In this document: one piece after another, positions 9,070-16,478 of the stretch
Position numbering within the stretch: position 1 is the first letter of the stretch
Layout of the letters: each line of letters begins with the position of its first letter
Assembly (NCBI GenBank): GCA_030653545.1
Contig: JAURZE010000026.1
Coordinates: forward strand, 1-64,000
DNA length: 64,000 nucleotides
Origin: Nitrospira sp.
GTDB lineage: Bacteria; Nitrospirota; Nitrospiria; Nitrospirales; Nitrospiraceae
Direction of reading: 5' to 3'
Notes under the pieces: generated by a model
Databases searched by the model: none
What the model was told of the DNA's origin: nothing
The model's input: only the letters and a program-made list of their open reading frames with translations
Translations under genes and position numbers: made by a program

Positions 9070-9969
9070 ATGGCTGACGACCAACCAACAGAACGCAGTC
9101 CCAAACGCTCTCTGCTGCGCAAGTTCCTTTGGGTCGTGGGGGGTGGTTTGGGGTTGCTGTTCCTGGTCAATGTATTGTTGCCCGATCTTGATCTCTCGGG
9201 CGAGGATCGCATTGCGCTGATCCGCATCGAGGGCGTCATTCTTGACGCCCAGGAAACGCTCGGCGAGCTGAAGAAATTCAGTGAGAATCCTTCCGTTAAG
9301 GCGATCGTGCTTCGAATCGATAGCCCGGGCGGAGGGGTGGTCCCCTCGCAGGAGATTTACGACGCGGTGCGCCGGGTGCGGACCAAGAGCAACAAAGCCG
9401 TGATTGCGTCGATGGGGAGCGTGGCGGCGTCGGGCGGCTACTATATTGCCGCCGCGACCGACCGTATCGTGGCGAACCCCGGAACCCTGACCGGAAGTAT
9501 CGGGGTAATCATGGAGATGGCCAATGTCGAGGGCCTTCTCCAGAAGATCGGCGTCGAAGGCGTGGTTGTGAAAAGCGGGAAGTACAAAGACGTCGGCTCT
9601 CCGCTGAGAAAGATGAGCGAGGAAGAGCGGGGGTTGTTGCAAACTGTTATGGACGATGTCCATAAGCAGTTCATTGAAGCCGTCGCCGAAGGCCGCTCGC
9701 TCGAGGTGACCGAGGTTCAGGCGTTGGCCGATGGCCGGATTTTTACCGGGCGCCAGGCGAAAGCCGCGAAGCTGGTCGATGAGCTTGGTAACCTGGATGA
9801 TGCGATTCAGTTGGCGGCCGATGTCGTGGGAATCGAAGGTGAGCCGAAGGTCATTGAGCAGCGCCGTCGGTTTTCGATTCGTGAGCTGCTGGAGTCGAAG
9901 CTCTCGTCGGTCTTGCCTAAATTCGATTTCCATTCAGGGGTGAATCTGAAATATCTCATGGCCTATTAA
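9070..9969 (+). CDS. sppA: Signal peptide peptidase SppA (short form)
   Basis: A membrane serine protease that degrades cleaved signal peptides. The 299 residues have one N-terminal membrane segment (about 19-37) and a single ClpP-like catalytic domain, so this is the short form rather than the doubled E. coli enzyme. Nucleophile candidate Ser121 is in GSVAASGGYY, and the catalytic lysine should lie in the KSGKYKDVGSP segment (about 168-178). The stretch DSPGGGV near 84-90 is the usual glycine-rich loop. No clear ribosome site precedes ATG 9070. Located 39 bases after rpsA. Confidence 0.93.
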   Translation: MADDQPTERSPKRSLLRKFLWVVGGGLGLLFLVNVLLPDLDLSGEDRIALIRIEGVILDAQETLGELKKFSENPSVKAIVLRIDSPGGGVVPSQEIYDAVRRVRTKSNKAVIASMGSVAASGGYYIAAATDRIVANPGTLTGSIGVIMEMANVEGLLQKIGVEGVVVKSGKYKDVGSPLRKMSEEERGLLQTVMDDVHKQFIEAVAEGRSLEVTEVQALADGRIFTGRQAKAAKLVDELGNLDDAIQLAADVVGIEGEPKVIEQRRRFSIRELLESKLSSVLPKFDFHSGVNLKYLMAY

Positions 9970-10028
9970 TCGCGCGGCAATGGCGTGCAAGGGCACTTGT
10001 CCATCAACGGTGCGAAGGGAGGGCGGAC

Positions 10029-10307
10029 ATGACGAAAGCGCAGATCATCGAGCAGATGTCGGAGAAAGTCACCACGTTGACTAAGCGGCAGGCCGAAGTC
10101 GTCGTGAATACCATTTTTGATTGTATTCGAGACTCTCTGAAGAACGGGGATAAGACCGAGATCCGCGGGTTCGGAAGTTTTCGGTTGCGTGCGAGGCGGA
10201 TGAAAGAAGGGCGCAATCCGAAGACCGGTGCGACTGTCGCGGTGCCGGCGAAACGCGTCCCGTTTTTTAAGGCCGGCAAAGAACTCAAAGAGTTACTGAA
10301 CCAATAG
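10029..10307 (+). CDS. Integration host factor / HU-family DNA-binding protein
   Basis: A 92-residue nucleoid protein of the HU/IHF fold. The DNA-binding arm signature GFGSFRLRARRMKEGRNPKTG and the closing VPFFKAGKELKELL are clear. The ribosome site GGGAGGG lies just before ATG 10029. Its place after rpsA suggests the IhfB lineage, but HU and IHF cannot be separated safely by eye, so no symbol is given. It probably shares transcription with sppA and the following PCP_red protein. Confidence 0.9.
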   Translation: MTKAQIIEQMSEKVTTLTKRQAEVVVNTIFDCIRDSLKNGDKTEIRGFGSFRLRARRMKEGRNPKTGATVAVPAKRVPFFKAGKELKELLNQ

Positions 10308-10326
10308 CGAGCGAGAAGGAGCTCCC

Positions 10327-11328
10327 ATGTCATCCTCAGATTCTCTTGAGTCTGCCGGCGCCGAGATTCGCTGGACCGATGGTGCGCTGAAGCGCATGGA
10401 ACGTGCTCCGGTCTTCCTTCGCGGCATGGTCCGGCGATTGGCTGAAAAGAAAGCACGGGAACTCGGTTACGAGGAGATCGACGAAGTTAAGCTGGACCAG
10501 TTCAAGGGCCAGATGATGGGGTCGATGGGGGGCGCGACCGGTATGGCGTCGGCGGCGGAGGCCATGGAGAAAGGGCAGTTGCCCTGGACCGCTGCCGCCA
10601 AAGCACGGCTCGATGCCGTTCCCGAGTTCATGCGCGGGATGATCAAGCAGATTGCGGAAGAGATGGCTCGCGAAGGCGGGCATATGGAAGTCAATATCGA
10701 TTTACTCGATCGGGTCGAATCGATGGCCGATGCCCGTGAGCGCGAGTTGCCCCCGTTGACATGGAGCGAGGGCGCGTTGGCGCTCCTGCAACAGAAGATC
10801 AAAGACTCGCCGCCGATCGCGCTGGAATTTGTCAGTGACATGATCCGACACGACACGGAAGAGGTGGCCAGGGAAAAAGGGTTCACGACCATCGATGAGA
10901 CAAATGTCGTGCAATTGTGGGAGGCGCCTCAGCAGAAAGTGGCCTGGTCAGATGAGGCGTGGAAGCGACTCCAGACCTCGCCTGATTTCGTCAGGAGCGG
11001 TATCCGAAAGGCGGCGGAACGGCGTGCGAGGAAGCTGGGCTTGTCTGAGATCGACTCGGACTCCCTGACGACGTTTCGCAATCAGGCGATGATGAAAGCG
11101 GTGAAACGCATTCGATCGTTCGGCTACAACGAGCTGACGTTTGACGCGTTTGATACGGCGCTAACCAAGACGAAGCGGCTTCAGGGGAACGATCAAGCTG
11201 AAAAGCGTTTGCAGGAAATCCGTGGGCATTTCTCCGATCCCAACGCGAAAAAGCCCGAGGGGGGGACGCTTGGGGCCGATCTTATGGGTCGATTCCGCAG
11301 GTATCTCAAGGGCGAAGGGGCGCTCTAA
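10327..11328 (+). CDS. Protein of four tandem PCP_red-like repeats
   Basis: 333 residues built from four related units at about 13-60, 85-135, 143-200 and 204-285. Each has the pattern 'W...A...L...P.F.R..I...AE..AR..G...I': for example IRWTDGALKRMERAPVFLRG, LPWTAAAKARLDAVPEFMRG and VAWSDEAWKRLQTSPDFVRS. This matches the small 'PCP_red' domain known from the C-terminus of light-independent protochlorophyllide reductase subunit B and from stand-alone proteins in non-photosynthetic bacteria. Function is unknown. It starts 19 bases after the IHF/HU gene with AGGAG as ribosome site, and ends the plus-strand run at a symmetrical hairpin. Domain call moderate; no pigment synthesis is implied. Confidence 0.75.
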   Translation: MSSSDSLESAGAEIRWTDGALKRMERAPVFLRGMVRRLAEKKARELGYEEIDEVKLDQFKGQMMGSMGGATGMASAAEAMEKGQLPWTAAAKARLDAVPEFMRGMIKQIAEEMAREGGHMEVNIDLLDRVESMADARERELPPLTWSEGALALLQQKIKDSPPIALEFVSDMIRHDTEEVAREKGFTTIDETNVVQLWEAPQQKVAWSDEAWKRLQTSPDFVRSGIRKAAERRARKLGLSEIDSDSLTTFRNQAMMKAVKRIRSFGYNELTFDAFDTALTKTKRLQGNDQAEKRLQEIRGHFSDPNAKKPEGGTLGADLMGRFRRYLKGEGAL

Positions 11329-11443
11329 CGCGCCATGCAGCTTTCGTCAACCTTCAGCGCACCCCTCTGTGCCGGGCATACGCAAACATCAACCCCGATC
11401 GTTGTGTCAGAGGTTACGGCACTGTGGCAGATAGATGAGGGTC

Positions 11444-11469
11444 CCCGGAATCGCTCACGCGATTCCGGG
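11444..11469. terminator. Symmetrical hairpin between convergent genes
   Basis: CCCGGAATCG (11444-11453) and CGATTCCGGG (11460-11469) form a perfect 10-bp stem with loop CTCACG. It lies between the plus-strand PCP_red gene and the minus-strand gene ending at 11485, so it could end both transcripts. No T-run follows on either strand, so it is not a textbook intrinsic terminator. Confidence 0.5.
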
Positions 11470-11484
11470 AGCACAGTCTCGAGG

Positions 11485-11805
11485 CTAGATCGCGCCGACC
11501 GCTTGCGGCCAGAATTTGTGACGGATCTGCGGAAGCGGTTCGTTGTCGAAATTCGGGATATCGTATAGGCACCGATCGATCGTAGCCACTTCATCTTCTG
11601 TCAAATCGAGCGTGACCTTCTTCTTCCAGAACTGATCCAGGGTGAAGTAGTCCGCCGATTGCGGCTTCTCCGCCAGTAACGTCTTCATCTTCTGGAAGCC
11701 CTCGGTATCGACCCCACCGATGCGGCCTTTGTTTCGGTCGTGACACCAGCTCAGGACCTCCGCGATCCCGTACATGGTGATGTCCACTTTCACATGTTTG
11801 CTCAT
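11485..11805 (-). CDS. Conserved-looking hypothetical protein (106 aa)
   Basis: A soluble, mixed-charge protein starting MSKHVKVDITMYGIAEVL with no signal peptide, membrane segment or recognised motif. Seen: a single Cys and several aromatic residues (DYFTLDQFWKKKVTLDL). AGGAGGACGC before the ATG is a strong ribosome site, which supports the reading frame. It stands alone, convergent with the PCP_red gene. Function not recognised. Confidence 0.7.
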   Translation of the reverse strand: MSKHVKVDITMYGIAEVLSWCHDRNKGRIGGVDTEGFQKMKTLLAEKPQSADYFTLDQFWKKKVTLDLTEDEVATIDRCLYDIPNFDNEPLPQIRHKFWPQAVGAI

Positions 11806-11896
11806 TGCGTCCTCCTCAAAGTGAGCCTCATTCTAGCGCAAGTCTCGTGACATCAACAAGGCTGATTCTTACCCCAAAAGAAGAAATCATGTTGAT

Positions 11897-11926
11897 TGCA
11901 TGGTGAAACACGCCCTCTGTATACTC
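11897..11926 (+). promoter_or_regulatory. Candidate promoter of the FG-GAP lipoprotein gene
   Basis: TTGCAT at 11897-11902, an 18-base spacer and TATACT at 11921-11926 form a good sigma-70 match. Transcription would begin near 11933. Confidence 0.5.
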
Positions 11927-11971
11927 CGGCGGGACCACGCGTTCGTTGCATAGGGCAATAGGGCGTGAATC

Positions 11972-11991
11972 AATAGGCCGATAGGCCTATT
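11972..11991 (+). promoter_or_regulatory. Leader hairpin before the FG-GAP gene
   Basis: AATAGGCC (11972-11979), loop GATA and GGCCTATT (11984-11991) form a perfect 8-bp stem inside the predicted 5' leader, directly before the AGGGAAG ribosome site. It may be an operator-like palindrome or an mRNA structure affecting translation. Confidence 0.45.
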
Positions 11992-12054
11992 CTTGCGAAG
12001 AGGGAAGTTGTGAAGCTTGTCTCGCCTCGTCCCGCTCATCGAGCGGTTGACGCG

Positions 12055-13212
12055 ATGAAAATCGCCCTGTGCTGGCTTTTGGCTATCGGGATGTGGTCCT
12101 GCACCAAGGCCGATCCATACCAACCCCCCGATCTGTTTTACTACTACGCGAGCTACAAAGTCGGGAAGAACCCCACCACGATTACGACCGGCGATTTCAA
12201 TCACGATACGTTTACGGATCTCATCACTACCAATATATCCAGTAACACCCTCTCGATCCTGCTGGGCAATGGTGATGGAAGTTTTAGAGACCAAACTCAA
12301 ATCAAAGTGTGTGTCGAGCCACGGACTTTGGTTATGGCGGACTTTAACCACGACACCCATGCGGACATCGTGCTGGCCTGCTCGGGAGGCGATGAAATCG
12401 CATTTCTCATGGGGCGAGGAAACGGCAAGTATGAAGAGGGACCGCACTACCCTGTCCATCGAACGCCCGTGGCCCTCGCCACCGAAGATCTGAATGGTGA
12501 CGGCCACCCTGACGTTGTTGTTGCGTTACGAAACGATAAGATCCAAGTCTTTCTTGGAACCGGAACCTCAGAATTTCACCATGGGGCGCAATATACCTAT
12601 GGTGATACGCCTACGTCTGTGGCGCTGTCGGATCTCAATGGCGATGGGAAGATCGACATGGTCGTCACCAACGGCGGACCCATGTCCAATGCTGTCTCGA
12701 TCTGGCTGGGCAACGGAGACGGGACGTTTCGCGACCCTAAAGACTATCGGACCGGCAAACGACCGCTCTCCGCGACGTTTGCCGACTTTAATAACGATCG
12801 CCACCGCGACCTGCTCGTGATCAATGGAGAGCGAGATAGCTTCACGACATACCTCGGCAATGGCACTGGCACATTTTTGCCGGGCAAGGATTCAGGTGCC
12901 GATGCCGGTCCTATCGCAGGTGTTACTCGCGATTTCGATGGCGACCGGATCCTCGATGTCGCCATTGCAAATTTGCAATCCAACGATCTATCGATCCTCT
13001 TCGGTAACGGTGATGGAACCTTTCACTATCCACCCAGGAACTATCCTACAAAGGCGGGCCCGTTTGCACTGGCGACATTCTGGGTAACCACCAATGCCGT
13101 CGAAGAGCCGGGATTGGTAACGGCCGACAATGGAAATGGGACGGTTTCAATTTTTCTTCATCGTGGACTGAAAGCGGTAAAGCCAGCGCCAATTGCTTCA
13201 AATGAGCATTAA
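12055..13212 (+). CDS. FG-GAP/VCBS repeat lipoprotein, probable beta-propeller
   Basis: From ATG 12055 the protein starts MKIALCWLLAIGMWSC, a signal peptide ending in a lipobox-like Cys16; a GTG at 12010 would add 15 residues and cannot be excluded. The rest carries about seven repeats with calcium-binding DxNxDGxxD-type loops (DLNGDGHPDV, DLNGDGKIDM, DFNHDTFTDL, DFDGDRILDV), alternating with LGNGDGTF-type turns. This is the integrin-alpha/FG-GAP pattern, usually a seven-bladed extracytoplasmic propeller. A surface binding role is inferred; the ligand is unknown. It has its own promoter and leader hairpin. Confidence 0.85.
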   Translation: MKIALCWLLAIGMWSCTKADPYQPPDLFYYYASYKVGKNPTTITTGDFNHDTFTDLITTNISSNTLSILLGNGDGSFRDQTQIKVCVEPRTLVMADFNHDTHADIVLACSGGDEIAFLMGRGNGKYEEGPHYPVHRTPVALATEDLNGDGHPDVVVALRNDKIQVFLGTGTSEFHHGAQYTYGDTPTSVALSDLNGDGKIDMVVTNGGPMSNAVSIWLGNGDGTFRDPKDYRTGKRPLSATFADFNNDRHRDLLVINGERDSFTTYLGNGTGTFLPGKDSGADAGPIAGVTRDFDGDRILDVAIANLQSNDLSILFGNGDGTFHYPPRNYPTKAGPFALATFWVTTNAVEEPGLVTADNGNGTVSIFLHRGLKAVKPAPIASNEH

Positions 13213-13244
13213 CTCCTCTGCGAGACACGCAATGCCAGGACTTC

Positions 13245-13273
13245 TTGACAGGTCTTGGACCCTCCGTTAGAGT
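13245..13273 (+). promoter_or_regulatory. Strong candidate sigma-70 promoter
   Basis: Perfect TTGACA at 13245-13250, a 17-base spacer and TAGAGT at 13268-13273. It points at the two small genes at 13321 and 13549 and possibly the carboxypeptidase gene after them, which supports those short genes being expressed. Confidence 0.55.
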
Positions 13274-13320
13274 GGCCGACAGGTGTGAGTCGGTGACACA
13301 TTGTTGTCCGTGTGAGTGTA

Positions 13321-13527
13321 ATGCCCCTGAGAACATTTACCTGGTGGTTTGCAATGGGTTCAGTCCTGACCCTTGCTGTTCTCATGGTGCAGGGGGGAAT
13401 ACGCGATCTGTTGGAAGGTACCCAGCCTGCTTCAGGCACCACCGCGGTAGTCTCCTTCGGCACAACCATTCTTGGTGGAGGCCTTCTGGCCGGATGCTTA
13501 GCGGTTGTTCTCAATCGAATTCGGTAA
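13321..13527 (+). CDS. Small two-span membrane protein (68 aa)
   Basis: ATG 13321 gives MPLRTFTWWFAMGSVLTLAV, with two hydrophobic segments (about 7-24 and 43-62) joined by a short polar loop. A GTG at 13312 would add three residues. No family is recognised. The strong promoter at 13245-13273 and the absence of another gene here support it, but no clear ribosome site is seen. Confidence 0.45.
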   Translation: MPLRTFTWWFAMGSVLTLAVLMVQGGIRDLLEGTQPASGTTAVVSFGTTILGGGLLAGCLAVVLNRIR

Positions 13528-13548
13528 TGATCCCATAGACGCGATGGT

Positions 13549-13737
13549 ATGCGTTGCTTGAAATGCAAAGGGTTTATGATGGTCGAGCGTCACTATACGC
13601 TCATGAATCGGCGGCTCTTTGCGCGCTGTCTGAACTGCGGATTCTGGATTGATCTCGCGGATGTCCTGCGGTTCTTTCATAAGGTAATTGATAGCGGTGT
13701 TCGTGGCGGGAAAGTGCGGGAATCCTACCCGCTGTAA
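13549..13737 (+). CDS. Two-knuckle zinc-ribbon microprotein (62 aa)
   Basis: Starts MRCLKCKGFMMVERHY and has a second knuckle RCLNCGFWID, so two CxxC pairs about 23 residues apart should bind one zinc ion. The arrangement 'C.KC.G.M..ER ... CLNCG' is shared with the 50-residue protein at 44470-44622, suggesting paralogues. It follows the small membrane gene by 21 bases and precedes the carboxypeptidase gene by 40. Function unknown; nucleic-acid or protein binding is typical of such ribbons but not shown here. Confidence 0.65.
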   Translation: MRCLKCKGFMMVERHYTLMNRRLFARCLNCGFWIDLADVLRFFHKVIDSGVRGGKVRESYPL

Positions 13738-13777
13738 TGTGTCCCTGTAGCTCACCGTCCGGGTAAGGAGCACCTCA

Positions 13778-14668
13778 TTGGTTAAGTCATTTGTCCTCAC
13801 GTCAACGGTTCTGGCTGCGGTATTGGGGACCTTGGTCTTGGGAATTCCTCTCGACGCCCAGGCCGAGTATAGCCATAAACATAAGCGCCAGGTCAGAGCA
13901 GTGAGTACAACGGGCGACCGCCTTCCTTGGCGAGTGGCTCCCGCTCATAGCATTTTCATGAAAGAGCTTCGATCCGGCCGTGTGCTCTACCAGCATGAAT
14001 CTCTCAAGCGACTCTCGCCTGCAAGCCTCACGAAAATCATGTCCGCGCTGGTGATTTTGGAGAAGGGGAAGCTCGATGATCAGGCGACCATCAGCCGCAA
14101 TGCCGCGCGGGCGCCCAAAACGCATCTTCGGCTCCGTCCAGGTGAAGTGTTCAAACTCGAGGACTTGCTCAAAGCGATGCTGATCGTGTCGGCCAATGAC
14201 GCCTGTCTGGCCGCCGTGGAACATGTCGGCGGCGATGAAGAGCAGTTTGTCATGCTCATGAACGCAAAAGCTGCCGCACTCGGGTTGACCGATACCCACT
14301 TCAGCAACGGCTGTGGATTCGATGGTCCTGAGCACTATTCAACGGCCGAGGATCTGGCGAAGCTCAGTGAGGTCGCGCTACAGAATCCGATCTTCCGTGC
14401 GCTCGTGCGCGAGGAACGTGAGATTATCACTCCGATCAGTGGCCACCGTGCGTATGTCTTGCACAGCACTAATCGGCTATTGGGACGCATCCCAGGGGTG
14501 GAGGGTGTCAAAACCGGGTTCACCTCAAAAGCGGGCCGATGCCTCATTGCGAAAGTTTCACAGAACGGCAGCGACTTGTTGGTCGTGATCTTAAACTCCA
14601 ATCGTCGCTGGAACACCGCCGTGAGTCTTATTGATTTCGGGCTGAAATCTACTGCAACGATGCAGTAA
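13778..14668 (+). CDS. D-alanyl-D-alanine carboxypeptidase, peptidase S11 (PBP5/DacF type)
   Basis: A periplasmic penicillin-binding protein that trims the terminal D-Ala from peptidoglycan stem peptides. All three active-site motifs are present: SLTK (SPASLTKIMSA), SAN (VSANDACLAA) and KTG (GVKTGFTSKAG). A signal peptide spans about residues 1-29, ending DAQAEY. The start is TTG 13778, chosen because TAAGGAG at 13764-13770 lies 7 bases before it and no ATG fits. At 296 residues it lacks the long C-terminal domain and membrane anchor of classic PBP5, like shorter DacF or PBP7 forms. A weak hairpin with T-rich tail follows. Confidence 0.93.
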   Translation: MVKSFVLTSTVLAAVLGTLVLGIPLDAQAEYSHKHKRQVRAVSTTGDRLPWRVAPAHSIFMKELRSGRVLYQHESLKRLSPASLTKIMSALVILEKGKLDDQATISRNAARAPKTHLRLRPGEVFKLEDLLKAMLIVSANDACLAAVEHVGGDEEQFVMLMNAKAAALGLTDTHFSNGCGFDGPEHYSTAEDLAKLSEVALQNPIFRALVREEREIITPISGHRAYVLHSTNRLLGRIPGVEGVKTGFTSKAGRCLIAKVSQNGSDLLVVILNSNRRWNTAVSLIDFGLKSTATMQ

Positions 14669-14685
14669 GTCCATCTTCATCTCTT

Positions 14686-14705
14686 CCCTGTCTGCAGGGT
14701 TTAAT
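14686..14705 (+). terminator. Weak intrinsic terminator after the carboxypeptidase gene
   Basis: CCCTG (14686-14690), TCTG loop and CAGGG (14695-14699) form a 5-bp stem followed by TTTAAT. It is short and only moderately convincing. Confidence 0.35.
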
Positions 14706-15010
14706 CAGCGCACAACCCTTCGAATACTGCCAGCCCCGTTTTTCATACGGATGGTTTTTCGGCAGACGTGATGGGTGTCGCGAAGCCCCCTTATCTACTG
14801 GGCATCCAGGTATCATGGGATTCTCCATAAATCAGTTGGTGTCAGCGACCTTGGATTTGGGTTTGCTTGGTATTGTCCCGTTAGGATCTCAGGGTCCTAT
14901 TGAGATTCGTGCAGCAGCAGGGCTGGGAGCCCTGCTGCTGCAACGTATAAGAGGAGAAAATAATCGATTCGTGATAAACGCGGGAGAGGTATTAGTTACA
15001 CAACAGAGAG
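14706..15010. other. Gene-poor gap with a 15-bp hairpin
   Basis: No supported gene. The striking element is an inverted repeat: GCAGCAGCAGGGCT at 14911-14924, a GGG loop and AGCCCTGCTGCTGC at 14928-14941, 14 perfect pairs extended by one T-A pair. It lies between convergent genes. No T-run follows on either strand. A 69-codon frame at 14815-15024 crosses it and is judged spurious. Confidence 0.55.
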
Positions 15011-15544
15011 CTAGTGGGGGGTAGAAAATTCGATATTGACGTCCTTCCCGAGGTAATTTACCTGAAAGCCTTGTTTGTCATAGGCCATGACGGCGCCCAT
15101 CACGTTTTCATCCCCGTATTCTTCTTTTCCCAACAATTTCCGGATGTCCTCGGGGCTTTCGCTGTTCAACACATTTCTAAAGATGCCGCGAGCCTTGTGG
15201 GTGAAGCGGTTATTGATGAAAATCAGGTCGACTTTCCCATCCTGGACACGGACGCCAGCCATTGGGCCGGTGGGCTTTCGTTGATCGATCAGGAAAATAA
15301 AGGCTGCTTCCTGTTCGGCTTTGATCCCGGCAATCTTTTCATTGACCAAAACATCCAGTGCCTTCGCTTCAGTGTCGCCTAACTTCACTCCGAACAGCGA
15401 CACGGTTGCGCTGGAAATCTCCTTCGATTCCATCACATCATTCTTGCTCAGCTCGTAGGGTTCAGCATGCAACGATGAGGTCGCGCTGGTGAGGATCGCC
15501 ACGAGTATTCCGGCCAGCACAGGCAATCCGTATTTCTTCCTCAT
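15011..15544 (-). CDS. Secreted hypothetical protein (177 aa)
   Basis: A signal peptide (about 1-27, ending SSLHA before EPYELS) directs it to the periplasm. The mature part is soluble with no cysteines or recognised motif; a segment VSLFGVKLGDTEAKALDVL resembles the openings of small periplasmic proteins that respond to envelope state, but this is weak. GGGGAG lies just before the ATG. It is monocistronic by appearance and convergent with the carboxypeptidase gene. Confidence 0.75.
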   Translation of the reverse strand: MRKKYGLPVLAGILVAILTSATSSLHAEPYELSKNDVMESKEISSATVSLFGVKLGDTEAKALDVLVNEKIAGIKAEQEAAFIFLIDQRKPTGPMAGVRVQDGKVDLIFINNRFTHKARGIFRNVLNSESPEDIRKLLGKEEYGDENVMGAVMAYDKQGFQVNYLGKDVNIEFSTPH

Positions 15545-15727
15545 CGTCTCCCCTTTCGCAGATTAAAGATGTCAGTTGATCGTGCTGATTATTCAGATCA
15601 TTTCAAGGATAGGCAGGTTTCATTGGGCTTGAAACATTCTATCCAAGGGAAGATGAACTTGCAAGAAAGGTCCAACTGGGAGTGAGAAGAACCGTGAGCA
15701 GGGGAAATCGAAAAGACGAGACATGCC

Positions 15728-16027
15728 TTAGGCGGTTATCGTGGTGGCCAGCAGCAGTTCACCTAGACGATGCAGGCGTACAAAATACGGTTGACAATCC
15801 GATTCCAGCTCCGACGTCACCTCTTCTAGGTCCGCCAAGCAGTCTTTCAGAATCTCGACTCGCTGATGGTCTAACCCTTCCGGACTGTCCAAGAAAAACA
15901 CGACGCAGCCGCTAATGACGGTATCGAGGGTCATCAGCTGTCCCTGATTCGGGCTGGCAAAGGTCGGCCAGCCTTCGCTGCAATGTGTTTCCCATGCCGA
16001 TATGATCGTGGCTCGATTCACGGTCAT
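15728..16027 (-). CDS. Hypothetical protein (99 aa)
   Basis: A small acidic soluble protein beginning MTVNRATIISAWETHCSEGW and rich in helical Leu/Glu patterns in its second half (EILKDCLADLEEVTSELESD). No domain is recognised. GGAGGGG lies about 11 bases before the ATG. It follows the membrane protein gene at 16046 on the same strand by 18 bases, so the two may be co-transcribed. Confidence 0.5.
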   Translation of the reverse strand: MTVNRATIISAWETHCSEGWPTFASPNQGQLMTLDTVISGCVVFFLDSPEGLDHQRVEILKDCLADLEEVTSELESDCQPYFVRLHRLGELLLATTITA

Positions 16028-16045
16028 GATCCGTTGCCCCTCCAG

Positions 16046-16357
16046 CTATGACTGTCCCAGCCACCCTAGCGCATGGAGGAGCAGTGCGGCAAGCGTGCAT
16101 AAACCGATACCGACAAACCGGTAATCCACATCGTCCCGGCTTAGGCACCATTCCACCAAACGTGATCGCCACGTCTCAGGTCCCAGAGCAAGGAACCCTC
16201 CTTTGATAAGCATGGTTAGAGCGGTCACAATCCATAGGGGTTGGTACATGAGCGGAAGGGCCGCGATCAGGAGGACGGCTCCCGCGACGACAGACAGCCA
16301 TTGCCAGGTCCAAATCGCCGGTTGTTGGCGGATCACCTCCCGCAGACGTTCAACCAT
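16046..16357 (-). CDS. Small membrane protein (103 aa)
   Basis: From ATG 16357 (MVERLREVIRQQP) the protein has three hydrophobic stretches at roughly 18-36, 38-55 and 80-98. A TTG at 16375 would add six residues. No family is recognised and no strong ribosome site is seen. Its neighbours give no functional hint. Confidence 0.5.
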   Translation of the reverse strand: MVERLREVIRQQPAIWTWQWLSVVAGAVLLIAALPLMYQPLWIVTALTMLIKGGFLALGPETWRSRLVEWCLSRDDVDYRFVGIGLCTLAALLLHALGWLGQS

Positions 16358-16478
16358 GAAGCGGGGCGCCAACAATAGTGAACACCCGTCAGCGAGCTAG
16401 ATTCCCGCGATGGCGGCTAAGGCATAGTCCCTCATGATGAACCAGAGGGAATAGTGAGAGATATGAAGAACGTCCGGC

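Noticed and set aside
14815-15024. 69-codon plus-strand frame
   Set aside because: It runs through a perfect 14-bp hairpin, has no ribosome site and overlaps the end of the gene at 15011.
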